A stretch of 64,000 nucleotides of DNA from Salarchaeum japonicum_A (lineage in GTDB: Archaea > Halobacteriota > Halobacteria > Halobacteriales > Halobacteriaceae), in NCBI RefSeq assembly GCF_049705945.1, contig NZ_JBNAMV010000004.1:1116001-1180000 (forward strand). The letters are read 5' to 3'. The notes below the pieces were generated by a model. That model ran no database searches and had not been told where the DNA came from. It saw nothing but the letters and a program-made list of their open reading frames with translations. Of the stretch, positions 49,648-58,545 are shown piece by piece. Each line of letters starts with the position of its first letter. Positions within the stretch are counted from its first letter, which is position 1. The position numbers were made by a program, and so were the translations under genes.

Positions 49648-50415
49648 GTGTTCGAGGCGCGCGACCTTCCCAGCGACGTGACGAGCGTCCGCGACGACCA
49701 CGCGCCCGACGCCGTCGTGCTGGACGCGTCGAGCGACTTCGAGACCCTGCCCAGCCACGCGCTCGACGACATCGCCACCCGCGCGGACGGCCTCACGCCA
49801 ACCGCCTACGACCCCGACTGGCTCCCCGAGGACCGCCCGCAGCTGCTCCAGCGGCTCACCTCGGGCGACCTCGTCGTCGGGATGCCCGGCGACGGCAGCG
49901 TCGCGTGGACCCGCCAGACCGACCCCGCGTTCGTCCTCGTGAAACCGCGCGTCGAGGGCGCGCCCGAGAGCTTCGTGGACTTCCTCGTCGCCGAGGCGCT
50001 CGTCGAACTCGGACTCGACCTCCCCGAGCACTTCCTCGGGTTCTTCACGGACACTTACCGCGAGTTCGCGGCGGCCGTGGACGCCGACCCGACCGCGACT
50101 TATCAAATCGCGGTCGCGGTGTACGACGCCTACCGTGGCCTCCACACCCGCGACGTCTTCGAATCGTGGGCGGGCGAACACGACCGCCTCCACGACGCGT
50201 GGCGGGACGCGGGCGAGCGCCTCCAACCCCGCCTCGACGACCTTCCCGGTGAGGTCGCGCGCGGCACCACCGAGTTCGGCGACGCGGCGGAGTTGGCGTG
50301 CAGCGCCGTCAAGCACGACCTCGACGTGCCGACGCCGTTCGGCGCGCTCGACACCGTCGCCTACCGCGAGCACGGCCCCGAGTACGCCGTGAAATGGGCG
50401 GAGAAACTCTTCTAA
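49648..50415 (+). CDS. Conserved haloarchaeal protein, 255 aa
   Basis: 255 residues from a GTG start one base after the 29-aa peptide. Soluble and acidic. A mixed alpha/beta N-terminal part (DLPSDVTSVRDDHAPDAVVL ... DGSVAWTRQTDPAFVLVKPR) is followed by a long helical domain (ESFVDFLVAEALVELGLDLP onward, about 110-255) with an FFTDTYREFAAAV and several Trp/Tyr residues. I recognise it only as a family restricted to haloarchaea. The first half's strand pattern may be a small beta domain; no catalytic residues stand out. Confidence 0.72.
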   Translation: MFEARDLPSDVTSVRDDHAPDAVVLDASSDFETLPSHALDDIATRADGLTPTAYDPDWLPEDRPQLLQRLTSGDLVVGMPGDGSVAWTRQTDPAFVLVKPRVEGAPESFVDFLVAEALVELGLDLPEHFLGFFTDTYREFAAAVDADPTATYQIAVAVYDAYRGLHTRDVFESWAGEHDRLHDAWRDAGERLQPRLDDLPGEVARGTTEFGDAAELACSAVKHDLDVPTPFGALDTVAYREHGPEYAVKWAEKLF

Positions 50416-50453
50416 CCACAGCGAAGAAGTCCCCAGCCCTCCTCTCCTCACCC

Positions 50454-51059
50454 ATGAGCGACGAGTTCGACCGCGAGGAGGAAAAACGAAAACTCCGCGA
50501 GAAGTACGCGAAGGACCGAAAGGACCGCGAGACGACGGGGCGAATGAGCGACCTCCTCCTGCAGGGCGCGACGATGACGAACAAGCACTGCGACCGCTGC
50601 GGCAGCCCGATTTTCCGCCAGAACGACGAGGAGTTCTGCCCGACCTGCCGCGCCGAAGGCAACCAACCTCAGACGGACGAATCCAGCCCGGACAGCGCCG
50701 AACAGCCCGCGACGGCGCAGACCGCCGCAACCGCCGAACCCGACACCACCGACGAAACGCCGAACGAGGCCGCTGACGCCGCTCCCGACGCGTCCGACGC
50801 CGTCCGCGCCCCCGCACCCACCACGACTACCGACCGGAGCGAGCAGACCCCGTCCGACGAACCCACGCAGGCCGACGAACCGACGACCCAGACCGCGACC
50901 GCCGATACCGCCGACCTCGCGGACGCCCGTGCCGCCCTCGCCACCTCCATCGAAACGCTCGCCCGCCGCGCCGCCGACACCGACGACCCCCACCGCGCCA
51001 CGGACTACCTCGAAGCCGCCCACGAAGCCGCCGACACCCTCCGCGCGCTCGACCGATAA
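50454..51059 (+). CDS. SSSCA1/autoantigen p27-like zinc-ribbon protein
   Basis: 201 residues. It opens with a charged helix (DREEEKRKLREKYAKDRKDR) and the block MSDLLLQGATMTNKHCDRCG, which with CPTCR forms a C-x2-C...C-x2-C zinc ribbon. This is the archaeal branch of the Sjogren/scleroderma autoantigen 1 family. A long disordered Ala/Thr/Asp/Pro segment (about 75-150) and a C-terminal helical part with paired Ala-rich helices follow. Function unknown. It follows the previous gene by 38 nt. Confidence 0.82.
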   Translation: MSDEFDREEEKRKLREKYAKDRKDRETTGRMSDLLLQGATMTNKHCDRCGSPIFRQNDEEFCPTCRAEGNQPQTDESSPDSAEQPATAQTAATAEPDTTDETPNEAADAAPDASDAVRAPAPTTTTDRSEQTPSDEPTQADEPTTQTATADTADLADARAALATSIETLARRAADTDDPHRATDYLEAAHEAADTLRALDR

Positions 51060-51179
51060 CACCACGCGACAAGCGAGTATCACGCGAACTCTCCCGGCGT
51101 TGCCGTTCGATTACTCCGGCGGCGAAGCCGCCGGAACGGGCCACCAACACTTATCCTTCTTCTCCGCTCACGTTCCGCC

Positions 51180-51572
51180 ATGAAGATACTCGTACCCGTA
51201 GACGGCAGCGACATCAGTTTTCGAGCGCTCTCCTTCGCGGCGGAGATGGCGCGCCGGTACGAGGGCACGGTGCACGTCGTCCACATCACGGACCGGAAGA
51301 ACGACGTGACCGACGAGATCGTCGAGCGCGCGCAGGACATCCTCGACGCGGAAGGCATCGACGACGACCCCGAGGTCAGCCTCGACCTCGACCTCGACTT
51401 CCGGCCGTCGAAACGCGTCGGCGAGGACATCCTCACGCTCGTGGACGAACGCGGCTACGACCACGTCGTCATGGGCCACCACGGCTCCGGTACGGTGGAG
51501 CGAGCTATCCTCGGGAGCGCCGCCGAGACCGTCATCAAGTCCGACACGGTCGCGGTGACGGTCGTCCCCTAG
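51180..51572 (+). CDS. Universal stress protein (UspA family)
   Basis: 130 residues, one Usp domain. Opens MKILVPVDGSDISFRALSFA and ends with GHHGSGTVERAILGSAAETV, the ATP-binding G-x2-G-x9-GS motif. The loop between beta-2 and beta-3 is shortened (NDVTDEIVERAQDILDAEGI). It is a second Usp, unlike the one coupled to TauE. Shares CTAG stop with the convergent hef gene. Confidence 0.9.
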   Translation: MKILVPVDGSDISFRALSFAAEMARRYEGTVHVVHITDRKNDVTDEIVERAQDILDAEGIDDDPEVSLDLDLDFRPSKRVGEDILTLVDERGYDHVVMGHHGSGTVERAILGSAAETVIKSDTVAVTVVP

Positions 51573-53989
51573 GGCTCGTACTGGGAGCCGATAACTTCGC
51601 GCACGCGCTCGGCGGTCACCTCGCCGACGCCCGACACCTCCAGTAAGTCCTCCTCGCGCGCGGTCATCACTTCCTCCACAGTCCCGAAGTGCTCCAAGAG
51701 CGAGCGCGCGGTCACTGGCCCGATGTCCGCGATGGACTCGACCACGTACTCCTGCTGTTCGTCCAGCGTCTTCGCGGACTTCTCGCCGTGCGCGCTCACC
51801 TCGCGGTCGCGCGACAACTGCTCTCTATTCGCGATGGTCTCCAACAAGTCCGCCGTATCGTTCTCGTCCTCGGTTCGGAGGATACTGACGCCGTAGTCGA
51901 CCGCGAGACTCGCGAGCGCACCCCGAATCGCGTTCGGATGGACGTTCCGCGCGCCGTAGAGGTCGTCGCCCTCGATGACGTACACCGGCCGGTCGTAGTG
52001 CCGGACGAGGTCGGTCGCCTGCTCGAACACGGAGCGGTCGCCGCCCAAGAGGGTGTCGAGGAAGTCCTCGATGCTCTTGCGCTCGACCGCCACCCGGTCG
52101 GAGAGCACGTAATCGCCGACCGCGAGCGTCTCCAAGCGCGTGTCGACCTGCTCGCGCTTCGAGAGGTCGCGGGCGATGTGGGAGTCGAGTTCACGCTGGT
52201 CCACCACGACCTCCACCGTCTCCTCGTCGTCGTGATGCGGGTCGTCGGGCGTCTCCTTCGCCTTGACCGCTTGCTCGTCCGGGTCCGGCGGCTCGAACCC
52301 TGACAGCGCCGCCTGCCCATCGCCCTCGCCGCTCTCCGCGTCCGCTCCCGATTCCCCCGCCGCTTTCATCTGCCCATCCGCGTCCGCGTCGCCGCCGTTC
52401 TCGAAGTCCGTGAGTGCTTGCTGGCTGTCGTCGAGTTCGTCTTCGACCTCGTCGGCGACGCCCTTCAGGTCGCGGAGTTCCTGCTCCATCTCCTTCTCCC
52501 GCCGGCGGCTAATCCAGAAGTACGCCTCGTCGCGGGTGTCCTCGGCCATCAGCACGACGACGCGCCCCTCGTCCTGCCGGCCCGTCCGGCCCTTCCGCTG
52601 GACGGACCGAATCGCCGTTGGGACGGGTTCGAAGAACAACACGAGGTCGACTTCGGGCACGTCCAACCCCTCCTCAGCGACGCTCGTGGACACGAGCACT
52701 TCGAAGTCACCCGCGCTGAACGCGTCCAGGCGGTCCTTCTGCTCCGTCTGCGTCATCCCGTCGGAGCCGTCCTTGTCGCCCTGGCCGACGAACCGCTCCG
52801 TCTCGAAGTGGTTCCCGAGGAACTCGGTGAGCGCTTCCGCGGTGTCCCGGGACTCCGTGAACACGATGACGCGGTCGCCGCCCTCGATACCGAGGGTTTC
52901 CGCGAGCAACATCCGCACCCGCCGGAACTTCGGATGGAGATCGTCGTACTCCTGTACGCGCCGCATCGCCTCCTTCACCCGCGGCTCGCTCACCAACCGC
53001 TGGGAGGCCTTCGACGCGCCCGACGACCGCGCCGCGTTCCGCTGGCGCTCGAAGTACCGCCGAACGGACTCGACGCTCTGCGTCTCCACCAGTTCGACCG
53101 CGCGCCGAAGCTTCATCACTTCCGCGTGCGCGCTCATCCCCTCGTAGCCCTCCGACTGGTCGTTGTCGATGAGCTTCCGCAACTGGGCGCGCATCCGATT
53201 CAGGTCCTTCTGCGACACGTCCGGCTGCGTCGTGTTCGTCACGCCCAACTCCTTCAACGCCTCCAAGCGCTCCTGAATCACCTCGTTCAGCTTATCCCGA
53301 ATCTCGATGATTTCGTCCGGGAGTTCGATGCGCTCCCACTCCACGTCCGTGTCGTGCGTGAACGCCGCCACGTCGTCGTCGTCCTCCGTCTTCACCTCGA
53401 CCGACGTGATGCCGAGGTTCTCGCACACCTGCCGGATGTCCTCCTCGTTCCCGCCGGGGCTCGCGCTCATCCCCGTCACGAGCGGGTCCGCGGCGTCCGC
53501 GAGGTAGCGCTCCGCGATGTACGTGTACGCGTAGTCGCCCGTCGCGCGGTGACACTCGTCGAACGTGCAGTGCACCACGTCCCGCAGGCTCACGCGACTG
53601 CCCACGAGGTCGTTCTCCACCACCTGCGGCGTCGCAATCACGATGCGCGCGGACTCCCAGAGTTCCGCGCGGTCGTCCGGTCGAACTTCGCCCGTGAACA
53701 CCACTATCTCGTCGTCCGGGATTTCGAGCGCGTCCCGGTAGAACGACGCGTGCTGCTCCACCAGCGGCTTCGTCGGCGCGAGCAAGAGCGCTTTTCCGCC
53801 ACTATCTTCGGCTAATCGTTCCGCCGTCACCAGCAGACTCACCGCCGTCTTTCCCAGTCCCGTGGGGAGACAGACGAGGGTGTTTCCCGAGAGCGCGCGC
53901 TCCGCGAGGTCGACCTGATAATCGCGGCGCTCGATGACGCCCGCGGTGAGGAGCGGACGGCTCACGTAGTCTGCGTCGGTGGCGGCCAT
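51569..53989 (-). CDS. hef: Hef helicase/XPF-family nuclease
   Basis: 806 residues. SF2 helicase half: Walker A PTGLGKT (42-48), DECH box, SASPGG, and QRKGRTGRQ motif VI. A disordered acidic linker (about 510-600) holds two PIP-like motifs, QQALTDFE and QAALSGFE. The XPF nuclease has VVVDQREL and VERKSIEDF (ERKxxxD), and the tail has tandem helix-hairpin-helix motifs (IADIGPVTARSLLEHFG, VSGVGEVTAERVREV). Hef processes stalled or branched replication forks; in Haloferax it is important when Hjc is absent. Complete length and all motifs, so active. Confidence 0.96.
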   Translation of the reverse strand: MAATDADYVSRPLLTAGVIERRDYQVDLAERALSGNTLVCLPTGLGKTAVSLLVTAERLAEDSGGKALLLAPTKPLVEQHASFYRDALEIPDDEIVVFTGEVRPDDRAELWESARIVIATPQVVENDLVGSRVSLRDVVHCTFDECHRATGDYAYTYIAERYLADAADPLVTGMSASPGGNEEDIRQVCENLGITSVEVKTEDDDDVAAFTHDTDVEWERIELPDEIIEIRDKLNEVIQERLEALKELGVTNTTQPDVSQKDLNRMRAQLRKLIDNDQSEGYEGMSAHAEVMKLRRAVELVETQSVESVRRYFERQRNAARSSGASKASQRLVSEPRVKEAMRRVQEYDDLHPKFRRVRMLLAETLGIEGGDRVIVFTESRDTAEALTEFLGNHFETERFVGQGDKDGSDGMTQTEQKDRLDAFSAGDFEVLVSTSVAEEGLDVPEVDLVLFFEPVPTAIRSVQRKGRTGRQDEGRVVVLMAEDTRDEAYFWISRRREKEMEQELRDLKGVADEVEDELDDSQQALTDFENGGDADADGQMKAAGESGADAESGEGDGQAALSGFEPPDPDEQAVKAKETPDDPHHDDEETVEVVVDQRELDSHIARDLSKREQVDTRLETLAVGDYVLSDRVAVERKSIEDFLDTLLGGDRSVFEQATDLVRHYDRPVYVIEGDDLYGARNVHPNAIRGALASLAVDYGVSILRTEDENDTADLLETIANREQLSRDREVSAHGEKSAKTLDEQQEYVVESIADIGPVTARSLLEHFGTVEEVMTAREEDLLEVSGVGEVTAERVREVIGSQYEP

Positions 53990-54047
53990 TCACCACGACG
54001 TTGGCCGTTCACGCGTTTAAGGGTTCGCGTGGCGGAGTGAAAGTGAA

Positions 54048-54161
54048 TCAGTCCACGAGTTCCGCGAGTTCGAGCAGGGTGTCGAGGTCGAGGACGGCCA
54101 CGAGGAGCGCGATGACCACGAGCGCCACTATCGCGATACTCGCCCACTCGACTGGTGTCAT
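54048..54161 (-). CDS. 37-aa single-span membrane peptide
   Basis: 37 codons on the - strand: MTPVEWASIAIVALVVIALL followed by VAVLDLDTLLELAELVD. One helix (about 7-24) then an acidic amphipathic helix. It sits in the spacer between dolichol kinase and hef, same strand, 40 nt after the kinase stop and 58 nt before hef. The hydrophobic-acidic split and high-GC codon pattern look coding. No family recognised. Confidence 0.55.
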   Translation of the reverse strand: MTPVEWASIAIVALVVIALLVAVLDLDTLLELAELVD

Positions 54162-54200
54162 ATCCCGGGGTTCGGACGCGTCCGAAAAACGGTTTGTGGC

Positions 54201-54761
54201 CTATACGAGGTTGATGACCGCCCACATCGCGCTCGCCGAGGCGACCGGAATGGAGAAGTTGTCGTCGACGACGTACGTGAACACGACCGGTTTCACGCCG
54301 TCCGCGACGGTCGCAGCCACCGCGCCCGCAATCGCCGCGGGCAGGGGGACGCGGAGGACGCTCGCGATGGCGAGGCAGACGCCGAACGTCGCGAGCATCA
54401 CCCAGGACTGCTTCACGCCGAGGTCGTCGCTCGACAGGAGGCCCGAAATGGGGTCGCCGAGCGTCAGCATGAACATCGCGGGCACCGCGAGGAACGGGTC
54501 GAACGCGAGCGCGACCACCGTCATCGCCACCGCACCGAGCGCGTACCCCGCGGGGTTCTCCTGCTCGTACTCACGGGTGAGCTTCGAGAAGAGCCGCCAG
54601 TGGTCGATGACGCCCGCGAGCCGGAGCGCCTCCGCCGCGGCGACGACGACACACGCGAGCACTAGGAATCCCTGCACGTACGTCCACGGCGCGCCCAGCA
54701 GCCACGCGAGCGGGACGACCGACGTGCTCGCGTGAACGGCGCGCCGCGGGAGTTCGCTCAC
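54201..54761 (-). CDS. Dolichol kinase-like integral membrane protein
   Basis: 186 residues starting with GTG overlapping the glyS stop (GTGA). About five to six hydrophobic segments. The conserved block FMLTLGDPISGLL-(x)n-WVMLATF, with LGDP near 100, matches the SEC59/dolichol kinase and phosphatidate cytidylyltransferase-like membrane family. It would phosphorylate dolichol with CTP to supply the lipid carrier for protein N-glycosylation, which suits an organism with a heavily sequon-rich surface protein. Substrate assignment is inferred. Confidence 0.8.
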   Translation of the reverse strand: MSELPRRAVHASTSVVPLAWLLGAPWTYVQGFLVLACVVVAAAEALRLAGVIDHWRLFSKLTREYEQENPAGYALGAVAMTVVALAFDPFLAVPAMFMLTLGDPISGLLSSDDLGVKQSWVMLATFGVCLAIASVLRVPLPAAIAGAVAATVADGVKPVVFTYVVDDNFSIPVASASAMWAVINLV

Positions 54762-56482
54762 AGGTCGGAGAAGTCGACGCGGCCGGCGCGGAGGTCGGCG
54801 AGCACGCCGGGCAGTTCGCTGATTTCGACGCGGGTCTGGTCGGTCGAATCACGGTCGCGCAGGGTCGCGTCGCCGTCTTCGAGGCTCTCGTAGTCGATGG
54901 TGACGCAGAACGGCGTGCCGACCTCGTCCTGCCGGCGGTACCGGCGGCCGATGTTCCCGGAGTCGTCGTACGTCACGGAAAAGCCGGCTTCGCGGAGGTC
55001 GCGCGCGAGACCCCGCGCTTCCTCGCCGAGGCCGTCCTTGTCCATCAGCGGGAACACGCCGACGAACGTCGGCGCGACCTCGGGGTCGAGGCGGAGCACG
55101 TCGCGCTCTTCGCCGTCCACCTCGTCGGTGTCGAGCGCGTGCGCGAGCACCGTGTAGACGACGCGCCCGACGCCGAACGCGGGTTCGACGACGTGCGGCG
55201 TGATGTGCCGCCCGGCCTCCGTCACCTCCTCCACGGAGAAGCCGGTCTTCTTGACGGGCACCTCGTACGTCTCGCTGTCGACCTCCACTTCGACGGTCTC
55301 GCCGTCGAACGCCGCGCGGTCGCGCTCGGCCTTCGCTTCGAGCGCGTCCGCCACGTCGCCCGCCGCGCCGCCGAACTCCGGCCCGAGGAATGACATGTCG
55401 GGGTCAACGGTCGCGCGCTCGACGGTCTTCGGCTCGTCGAACTGCTTGAACACCGTGAAGTTCTCCCCGGAGTGCTTCGCGTGCTTCGAGAGGTCGTAGT
55501 CCGTCCGCGACGCCAACCCCTCGATTTCGATCCAGTCGCCGTCCACCTCGGATTCGGCGTCCCAGCAGTCGCTCGCGTAGTGCGAGAGTTCGCCCGGGAG
55601 GTGCTGGCGGAACCGGAACCGGTCCATGTCGACGCCGACGCGGTCGAACCACCGCTGGCTCACGCCGAGCCAGTACGCCGTCCACTCGTCGCCGACGATA
55701 CCCTCGTCGACGGCCTCGCGCGGCGTCTTCTGGACGTACTCGCCGTCCTCCGCCTGCTGCTCCGCGACCGGATAGAGGGTGAGCGACACGTCGCTCACCG
55801 ATTCGAGGTCCGGGCTGTCGGACTCGGGGTCGAAGAAGTACTCCAACTCCGCCATCGTGAACTCCCGGGTGCGGAGGAGCGCCTTCCGCGGGCTGATTTC
55901 GTTCCGGTAGCCCGTCCCGACCTGCGCCGCGCCGAACGGCAGTTGCTCGCGCGCGTACTCCTTCAGCCGCGGGAACTCCACGAACATCCCCTGCGCGGTC
56001 TCCGGGCGGAGGTAGCCGGTCTGGCCGTCGCCCGGCCCGATCTGGGTCTTGAACATGAGGTTGAAGTTCTCCACGTCCTCGCCCGCGAGCGGCGTCCCAC
56101 AGTTCGGACAGACGAGGTCGTGGTCCCGAATCAGGCCCTCGACTTCGGGAATCGGGAGGCTCTCGGCGTCCTCGATGCCCGTGTTGTCCTCGATGAGGTG
56201 GTCGGCGCGGTGGCTCTCCCCGCACTCCGGGCACTCGACGAGCATGTCGTCGAACGTCTCGATGTGGCCGGACGCCTCGAACACGGGCTCCGGCGTGACG
56301 GTCGGCGCGTCGATCTCCATGTTGCCCTCGCGGGTGACGAAGCGGTCGCGCCACGCGTCCTCCACGTTCCGCTTCAGGCTCGCGCCCTCCGGACCGTACG
56401 TGTAGAAGCCGGCGACGCCGCCGTACGCCTCGTTCGCCTGGAAGAAGAAACCGCGGCGGCGGGCGAGTTCGTCCAGCTTCAT
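54758..56482 (-). CDS. glyS: Glycyl-tRNA synthetase
   Basis: 574 residues, archaeal/eukaryal alpha2 type. Motif 1 lies in an N-terminal block opening MKLDELARRRGFFFQANEAYGGVAG. It contains an inserted zinc-ribbon-like pair CPECGESH/CPNCG (about residues 84-134), motif 2 (FRNEISPRKALLRTREFTMAELEYFF; here YRNEISPRK) and motif 3 (GVGRVVYTVLAHAL). The anticodon-binding domain is at the C-terminus (APTFVGVFPLMDKDGLGEEA). It charges tRNA-Gly. Overlaps dolichol kinase by 4 nt and the CBS gene by 4 nt, so the three genes are coupled. Confidence 0.96.
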   Translation of the reverse strand: MKLDELARRRGFFFQANEAYGGVAGFYTYGPEGASLKRNVEDAWRDRFVTREGNMEIDAPTVTPEPVFEASGHIETFDDMLVECPECGESHRADHLIEDNTGIEDAESLPIPEVEGLIRDHDLVCPNCGTPLAGEDVENFNLMFKTQIGPGDGQTGYLRPETAQGMFVEFPRLKEYAREQLPFGAAQVGTGYRNEISPRKALLRTREFTMAELEYFFDPESDSPDLESVSDVSLTLYPVAEQQAEDGEYVQKTPREAVDEGIVGDEWTAYWLGVSQRWFDRVGVDMDRFRFRQHLPGELSHYASDCWDAESEVDGDWIEIEGLASRTDYDLSKHAKHSGENFTVFKQFDEPKTVERATVDPDMSFLGPEFGGAAGDVADALEAKAERDRAAFDGETVEVEVDSETYEVPVKKTGFSVEEVTEAGRHITPHVVEPAFGVGRVVYTVLAHALDTDEVDGEERDVLRLDPEVAPTFVGVFPLMDKDGLGEEARGLARDLREAGFSVTYDDSGNIGRRYRRQDEVGTPFCVTIDYESLEDGDATLRDRDSTDQTRVEISELPGVLADLRAGRVDFSDL

Positions 56483-57327
56483 AGCGCGGAGAGCAGGTCG
56501 ATGTCCCGGACGATGCCGGTGAGGTCGTCGCCGTTCACGAGCGGGAGCTGCTCCACGTCGTGCGTGAGCATCGACTGCGCGACCTCCTGCGCGGTCTTCG
56601 TGCTCGACACCGTCACGGGGTCGGCAGTCATGAACTCACTGACCGGTTCGGCGGGAATCTCGACGTTCCGCGTCGGGAAGTAGCGGTTCCCGACCGCCTT
56701 GATGCCCTCCCACATCCAGTCGTCGTCCTGGCCCGCGATGGAGTCCCCGATGTCGTCCTCACCCTCGACGACGCGCGCCACGTCGATGACGTCGACCTCG
56801 GTGACGATGCCCGTCATCTCCGCGTCGTCGTCGAGCACGACCGCGTACGGCACGTTCGCGTACGCGATTTCGCGCTCCGAGACGGGGAGCGGCGTTCCCT
56901 CGTAGACGGTGTTCACATCGCGTCTGGCGAGCCCGCCGACCTCGCTGGCGCCGTCCACGTCGCCGTCCGCGATGGCGCGCACCACGTCCGTGATGGTGAT
57001 GATACCCTCCAGCTCGTCGTCGTCACCGACAACGGGAACGCGGCGCGCGTCCTCCGCGACCATCAGCCGCGCCGCCTCCACGACCGACGTGTCCGCGGTC
57101 GTCGTCGGCACCTCCTGCATCAGCAGCGCGAGCTGGTCCTCGTCCGGCTGCTCGATGAGGTCCTCGCGGGAAACGAGTCCGCGGTAGCGTTCGCCCTCGT
57201 CGTTCTTGACGACGGGCACAGAAGAGAACTCGCGCTCCTGCAGATACGTGAGTACGTCCTCGCGAGTACCCGGAAGCTCGACCGTCACGAGCTCCGAGCG
57301 TGGTGTCATCGCGTCAGCGACGTTCAT
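56479..57327 (-). CDS. Four-CBS-domain regulatory protein
   Basis: 282 residues from the ATG complementary to 57325-57327, consisting of two CBS pairs: about 1-62, 68-130, 140-200 and 225-280. Typical strand-helix turns include FSSVPVVKNDEGERYRGLVS, ARRVPVVGDDDELEGIITIT and VEQLPLVNGDDLTGIVRDID. Such proteins bind AMP, ATP or SAM and control partner enzymes. The partner is unknown. Upstream member of the CBS-glyS-dolichol kinase unit. Confidence 0.9.
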   Translation of the reverse strand: MNVADAMTPRSELVTVELPGTREDVLTYLQEREFSSVPVVKNDEGERYRGLVSREDLIEQPDEDQLALLMQEVPTTTADTSVVEAARLMVAEDARRVPVVGDDDELEGIITITDVVRAIADGDVDGASEVGGLARRDVNTVYEGTPLPVSEREIAYANVPYAVVLDDDAEMTGIVTEVDVIDVARVVEGEDDIGDSIAGQDDDWMWEGIKAVGNRYFPTRNVEIPAEPVSEFMTADPVTVSSTKTAQEVAQSMLTHDVEQLPLVNGDDLTGIVRDIDLLSAL

Positions 57328-57369
57328 ATGGGGCGGTCTACGACGCCCGCCCATTTGTAGGCTACGCCC

Positions 57370-57942
57370 TCAGTTCTCGGCGACGACGCGGTCCGCCTCC
57401 GGGAAGAACTTCTCGTACCCGTCGTGCTCGAACGACCCGAGATGGGTCTTGTCGAGCCGCTGGACGTGCGTGTACAGCGTCCCGTGTTCGACTGCGGTCT
57501 CGACGAGCGGCTGCGCGTAGTGCCGGAGGAAGTTCCCCGCGATGAAGATAGCCGTCTTCGTCTCGGGGTCGCGAAGCTCCGTCACGAAGAACACGCGGCC
57601 GTCGACTTCGGCGCGGTACACGTCGTAGACGGGGAAGCCGTCCTCGCGGAACACGTCGGCGAACTCCTCCGCGTCGTTGTCCGGGACGACGTGGACGATG
57701 CCGTACTGCACGTCGTCGTCGTCCGCGGGGTCGTCGTTCGAGTCGAGGCCCTTGGTCGCGGTGTCGCCCGCGCGCAGCGTCACCGTCGTCCAGCCCTCTG
57801 CTTCGAGTTCGTCCGCGAGCGCGTCCATGTCCGCGAGGGTCTGCGCCCACGCGTCCTTCTTCGCGTCCGGGTTCTCCGTTATCTGCTCGCGCCGCTCCGC
57901 GAGCTCGTCCTTGTCCGGCGTGTCCGGCCCCTGCTTAACCAT
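57370..57942 (-). CDS. Conserved haloarchaeal protein, 190 aa
   Basis: 190 residues from the ATG complementary to 57940-57942. An acidic N-terminal helix (DKDELAERREQITENPDAKK) and a helix DALADELEAEG precede a strand-rich domain: WTTVTLRAGDTAT, YGIVHVVPDNDAEEFADVF, YDVYRAEVDGRVFFVTELRD, TAIFIAGNFLRHY. The end holds conserved-looking HVQRLDKTHLGSFEH and KFFPEA. I recognise a haloarchaeal family without known function. It lies 42 nt upstream of the CBS gene. Confidence 0.72.
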   Translation of the reverse strand: MVKQGPDTPDKDELAERREQITENPDAKKDAWAQTLADMDALADELEAEGWTTVTLRAGDTATKGLDSNDDPADDDDVQYGIVHVVPDNDAEEFADVFREDGFPVYDVYRAEVDGRVFFVTELRDPETKTAIFIAGNFLRHYAQPLVETAVEHGTLYTHVQRLDKTHLGSFEHDGYEKFFPEADRVVAEN

Positions 57943-57986
57943 ACCTCGAAATGGGCGATTCCGACGGAAGAACGTTCCGCTGGCCG

Positions 57987-58544
57987 TTAGACGCCGAGCG
58001 CGACCTCGATCAGGAAGGAGACGGCGAGCAGGCAGAGAGCGGTCGCGCCGACGGTCACACCGGCCCGCGGCCGGTCGTCCGGATGGAGGGGAACGAGGCT
58101 GGCTGGCGGCAGTCGCGCGACGTACCGCGCGACCGTCCCGCCGCGTTCCGCCTCGCCGAAGTCGTCCGGGCCGCTCCGGTCCGCGCCGACGCGGCCGTCC
58201 GTGCTCGCGAACGGGTTCAGCACGCTCGCTGCGGCCGCCGCCTTCTCGCGGTCGCTCCGTTCGTCGTCCTCCGCGGCCGGGTCGGCGGTCTGCTCGACGC
58301 GCGCGCTCGTCGCCTGGTCGCTCTCCGAATCGCGCTTCCACGCGGCCGTCGGCCGGAGTTTGATGGCGGCGTACCCGAGGAGGAGCCAGCCGACGACGAA
58401 CTGTCCGAACTTCACGCCGGACGCGCCCGCGTCGTACAGCGCGCTCACAGCGGCTAACGCGAGTGAAACGCCGAGCGCCGCGACGACAGCGTACGTCACC
58501 GTGTACGCGGTCTTCCCGAGCCAGCGCCGACGCTTTCCGCTCAT
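57987..58544 (-). CDS. Membrane protein of unknown function, 185 aa
   Basis: 185 residues. A short basic N-terminus (MSGKRRRWLGK) precedes two helices (about 12-37 and 43-63), a disordered acidic-basic middle (about 65-125) and a third helix at the end (AGVTVGATALCLLAVSFLIE). The start is one base after the dppF stop, so it is probably the last gene of the peptide-import operon. Function unknown; it resembles small haloarchaeal membrane proteins. Confidence 0.7.
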   Translation of the reverse strand: MSGKRRRWLGKTAYTVTYAVVAALGVSLALAAVSALYDAGASGVKFGQFVVGWLLLGYAAIKLRPTAAWKRDSESDQATSARVEQTADPAAEDDERSDREKAAAAASVLNPFASTDGRVGADRSGPDDFGEAERGGTVARYVARLPPASLVPLHPDDRPRAGVTVGATALCLLAVSFLIEVALGV

Positions 58545-58545
58545 A

